This document shows positions 62,961 to 64,000 of a DNA stretch of 64,000 nt, one piece after another (positions within the stretch are counted from its first letter, which is position 1; each line of letters begins with the position of its first letter). Location: NCBI RefSeq assembly GCF_900113765.1, contig NZ_FOQO01000011.1, forward strand, positions 124,001-188,000. The letters are read 5' to 3'. A program made the position numbers and the translations under genes. Source of the DNA: Parapedobacter indicus (GTDB taxonomy: Bacteria; Bacteroidota; Bacteroidia; Sphingobacteriales; Sphingobacteriaceae). The notes under the pieces were generated by a model that did not search any database, was not told where the DNA came from, and worked only from the letters and a program-made list of their open reading frames with translations.

Positions 62961-63532
62961 ATCACCAGGGGACGTTATTTCCCGAGCCGCAACGTATGCC
63001 AGATGGGTTCACCTATCAAGATGAGTTTCTGGAGGCCGAGGAAGAGCAGGATTTGCTACGGATAGTCGCTAATGAAGTACTCCATCCCATGGTGTTCCGT
63101 GGCTTTGAGGCGAAGCGTAAGGTGAAAAGCTACGGCTATCATTACCATTTCGACAGCCGGACGATCACCGAAGGGGTACCGATTCCGGAAGGGTACCGTT
63201 GGCTGCTGGAAAAAGTGGCGACCGCGGTTAGCCTGCCGAACACGGCCTTGAAAGAATTGCTGGTTACCGAATACCCACCTGGGTCGGTCATTAACTGGCA
63301 TCGCGACGCACCCCCGTTTGAACTCATCATCGGCATTTCCCTACAGTCCGATTGCACGTTCCGCTTCCGGCCATACGATTCGGACAAACGTACGCGACGG
63401 TCGGTAATCGGCTTTCCACTCAGGCGTCGGTCCATGTATGTGATGAGCCGCGAATCGCGCAATGAATGGGAGCATAGCACCGCGCCGGTTCAGACGACAC
63501 GTTACTCCCTGACGATACGGACGCTACGGTGA
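62957..63532 (+). CDS. AlkB-like 2-oxoglutarate/Fe(II) dioxygenase
   Basis: A 191-residue enzyme of the alkylation-repair AlkB superfamily. The iron ligands HRD (INWHRDAPPFE, about residue 115) and the distal His in NEWEHSTAPV (about 173) are visible. The 2-oxoglutarate-binding arginines lie in TRYSLTIRTLR (about 180-191). The start is GTG at 62957, overlapping the DUF3606 stop by four bases; the first Met-coded possibility downstream would cut into the N-terminus. It probably removes alkyl groups from DNA or RNA bases. Confidence 0.92.
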   Translation: MNHQGTLFPEPQRMPDGFTYQDEFLEAEEEQDLLRIVANEVLHPMVFRGFEAKRKVKSYGYHYHFDSRTITEGVPIPEGYRWLLEKVATAVSLPNTALKELLVTEYPPGSVINWHRDAPPFELIIGISLQSDCTFRFRPYDSDKRTRRSVIGFPLRRRSMYVMSRESRNEWEHSTAPVQTTRYSLTIRTLR

Positions 63533-63660
63533 TTCCAGTTCTTCAAAGCTTTTTGCGCATTTTAGTAAGGATAGTACCTGCACTAGTCAGTTTTAACACG
63601 ATTATATTCTTCCGATTTCTCCACTACCTTACGACTAGCCGAGCCAGGGTTATCTTCTTA

Positions 63661-64000
63661 AGAGCTAACTTCCAGCTTATACCTTTTAAGAATGTGCGTT
63701 CAATAATCGAAGATAAAAAAGGCAATATTTGGCTCGGTGGCGATGATGGACTTTGGCGCTATGACGGCAGTATATTTACTAATTTTACACAGCAGTTTGT
63801 TGGCTATGTTTACGAAGATACAAATGGAGACATCTGGATTAGTTCAGAAAGTGATAGAACGAAAAGTCCCGGCTGGACGCTTTCCCGCTATACGGAAAAG
63901 TGGTTAGCAAATCATGCGACTTTACCCGAAATAATAACGACGAATGAAGGAATTATCTTTGGAATTCTGGAAGCGGATAATGGAAGTATTTGGTTTGGTA
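63661..64000 (+). CDS. Two-component regulator propeller protein, partial, 5' end unclear (possibly truncated)
   Basis: The frame is open to the right window edge and carries propeller-type repeats: VRSIIEDKKGNIWLGGDDGL, YEDTNGDIWISSES and LEADNGSIWFG (to the edge). These blade signatures (EDxxGNIWLG) belong to 'two-component regulator propeller' proteins, often sensor domains of hybrid kinases or secreted. Homologs I know have a signal peptide and several earlier repeats, none of which is found here. The frame stays open back to a GTG at 63529 that overlaps the AlkB stop, but that stretch has no recognisable coding signal, so the gene may lack its 5' end. Confidence 0.55.

Overview
The window looks like ordinary chromosome from a Bacteroidetes bacterium, most likely family Sphingobacteriaceae (Pedobacter/Parapedobacter/Sphingobacterium relatives). 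This is inferred from promoters of the TAnnTTTG type with an upstream TTG about 20 nt away, weak Shine-Dalgarno signals, GTG/TTG starts fused to upstream stops, and lineage-typical genes: type III glutamine synthetase, DUF3276, AlkB next to a DUF3606 peptide, a DEDDh plus GIY-YIG fusion, LytS/LytR pairs and a LuxE-like protein beside FabG. I see no tRNA, rRNA, CRISPR array, intact insertion sequence or prophage.

Layout. 1-7.2 kb: 5' end of a LOG-family gene, recR, a methyltransferase/SDR pair, an MFS transporter, a 5'-nucleotidase split into two overlapping genes, an EamA transporter and an Lrp-type regulator. 7.4-13.6 kb: a complete TetR-TolC-adaptor-RND efflux operon. 13.6-18 kb: an AI-2E-type permease, a highly folded intergenic segment, two poorly known exported proteins (one with an in-frame TGA), and a HepT/MntA toxin-antitoxin pair; this is the most accessory-looking part. 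18-33 kb: RNase R, a 3'-5' exonuclease, PBP1C, a Fur-family regulator, a small transaldolase, transporters, the exonuclease/GIY-YIG fusion, a sugar-nucleotide epimerase and an arginine decarboxylase-like enzyme. 33-40.8 kb: argS, two oxidoreductases, a sugar MFS transporter, the RNase P RNA gene and an NtrC-type regulator. 40.8-44.9 kb: a metY-metX-hom operon under a SAM-I riboswitch. 45-64 kb: glutamine synthetase III, an S9 peptidase, a YbbA/YbbP-like ABC system, a serine hydrolase with a LytR/LytS/LiaF-like envelope-sensing cluster, DUF3276, a zinc metallopeptidase, a LuxE-like/FabG pair, a pirin, DUF3606/AlkB, and the beginning of a propeller-repeat sensor that looks 5'-truncated.

The most interesting signal is the metY leader. 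A promoter is followed by a SAM-I aptamer. Ten bases after its P1 helix an unannotated 33-codon ORF begins. It ends in MCPGVQGMCGCC (four Cys and two Met in the last twelve residues), and its stop codon lies about ten bases before a two-tier hairpin in front of metY. The arrangement suggests that SAM sensing by RNA is coupled to Cys (or Met) sensing by a translated leader peptide. Other points worth following are a 15-bp perfect inverted repeat over the pirin promoter, back-to-back -7 boxes between argS and the arginine decarboxylase gene, a non-canonical GAFTGA loop in the NtrC-like regulator, and the in-frame TGA in the exported protein near 15.7 kb.
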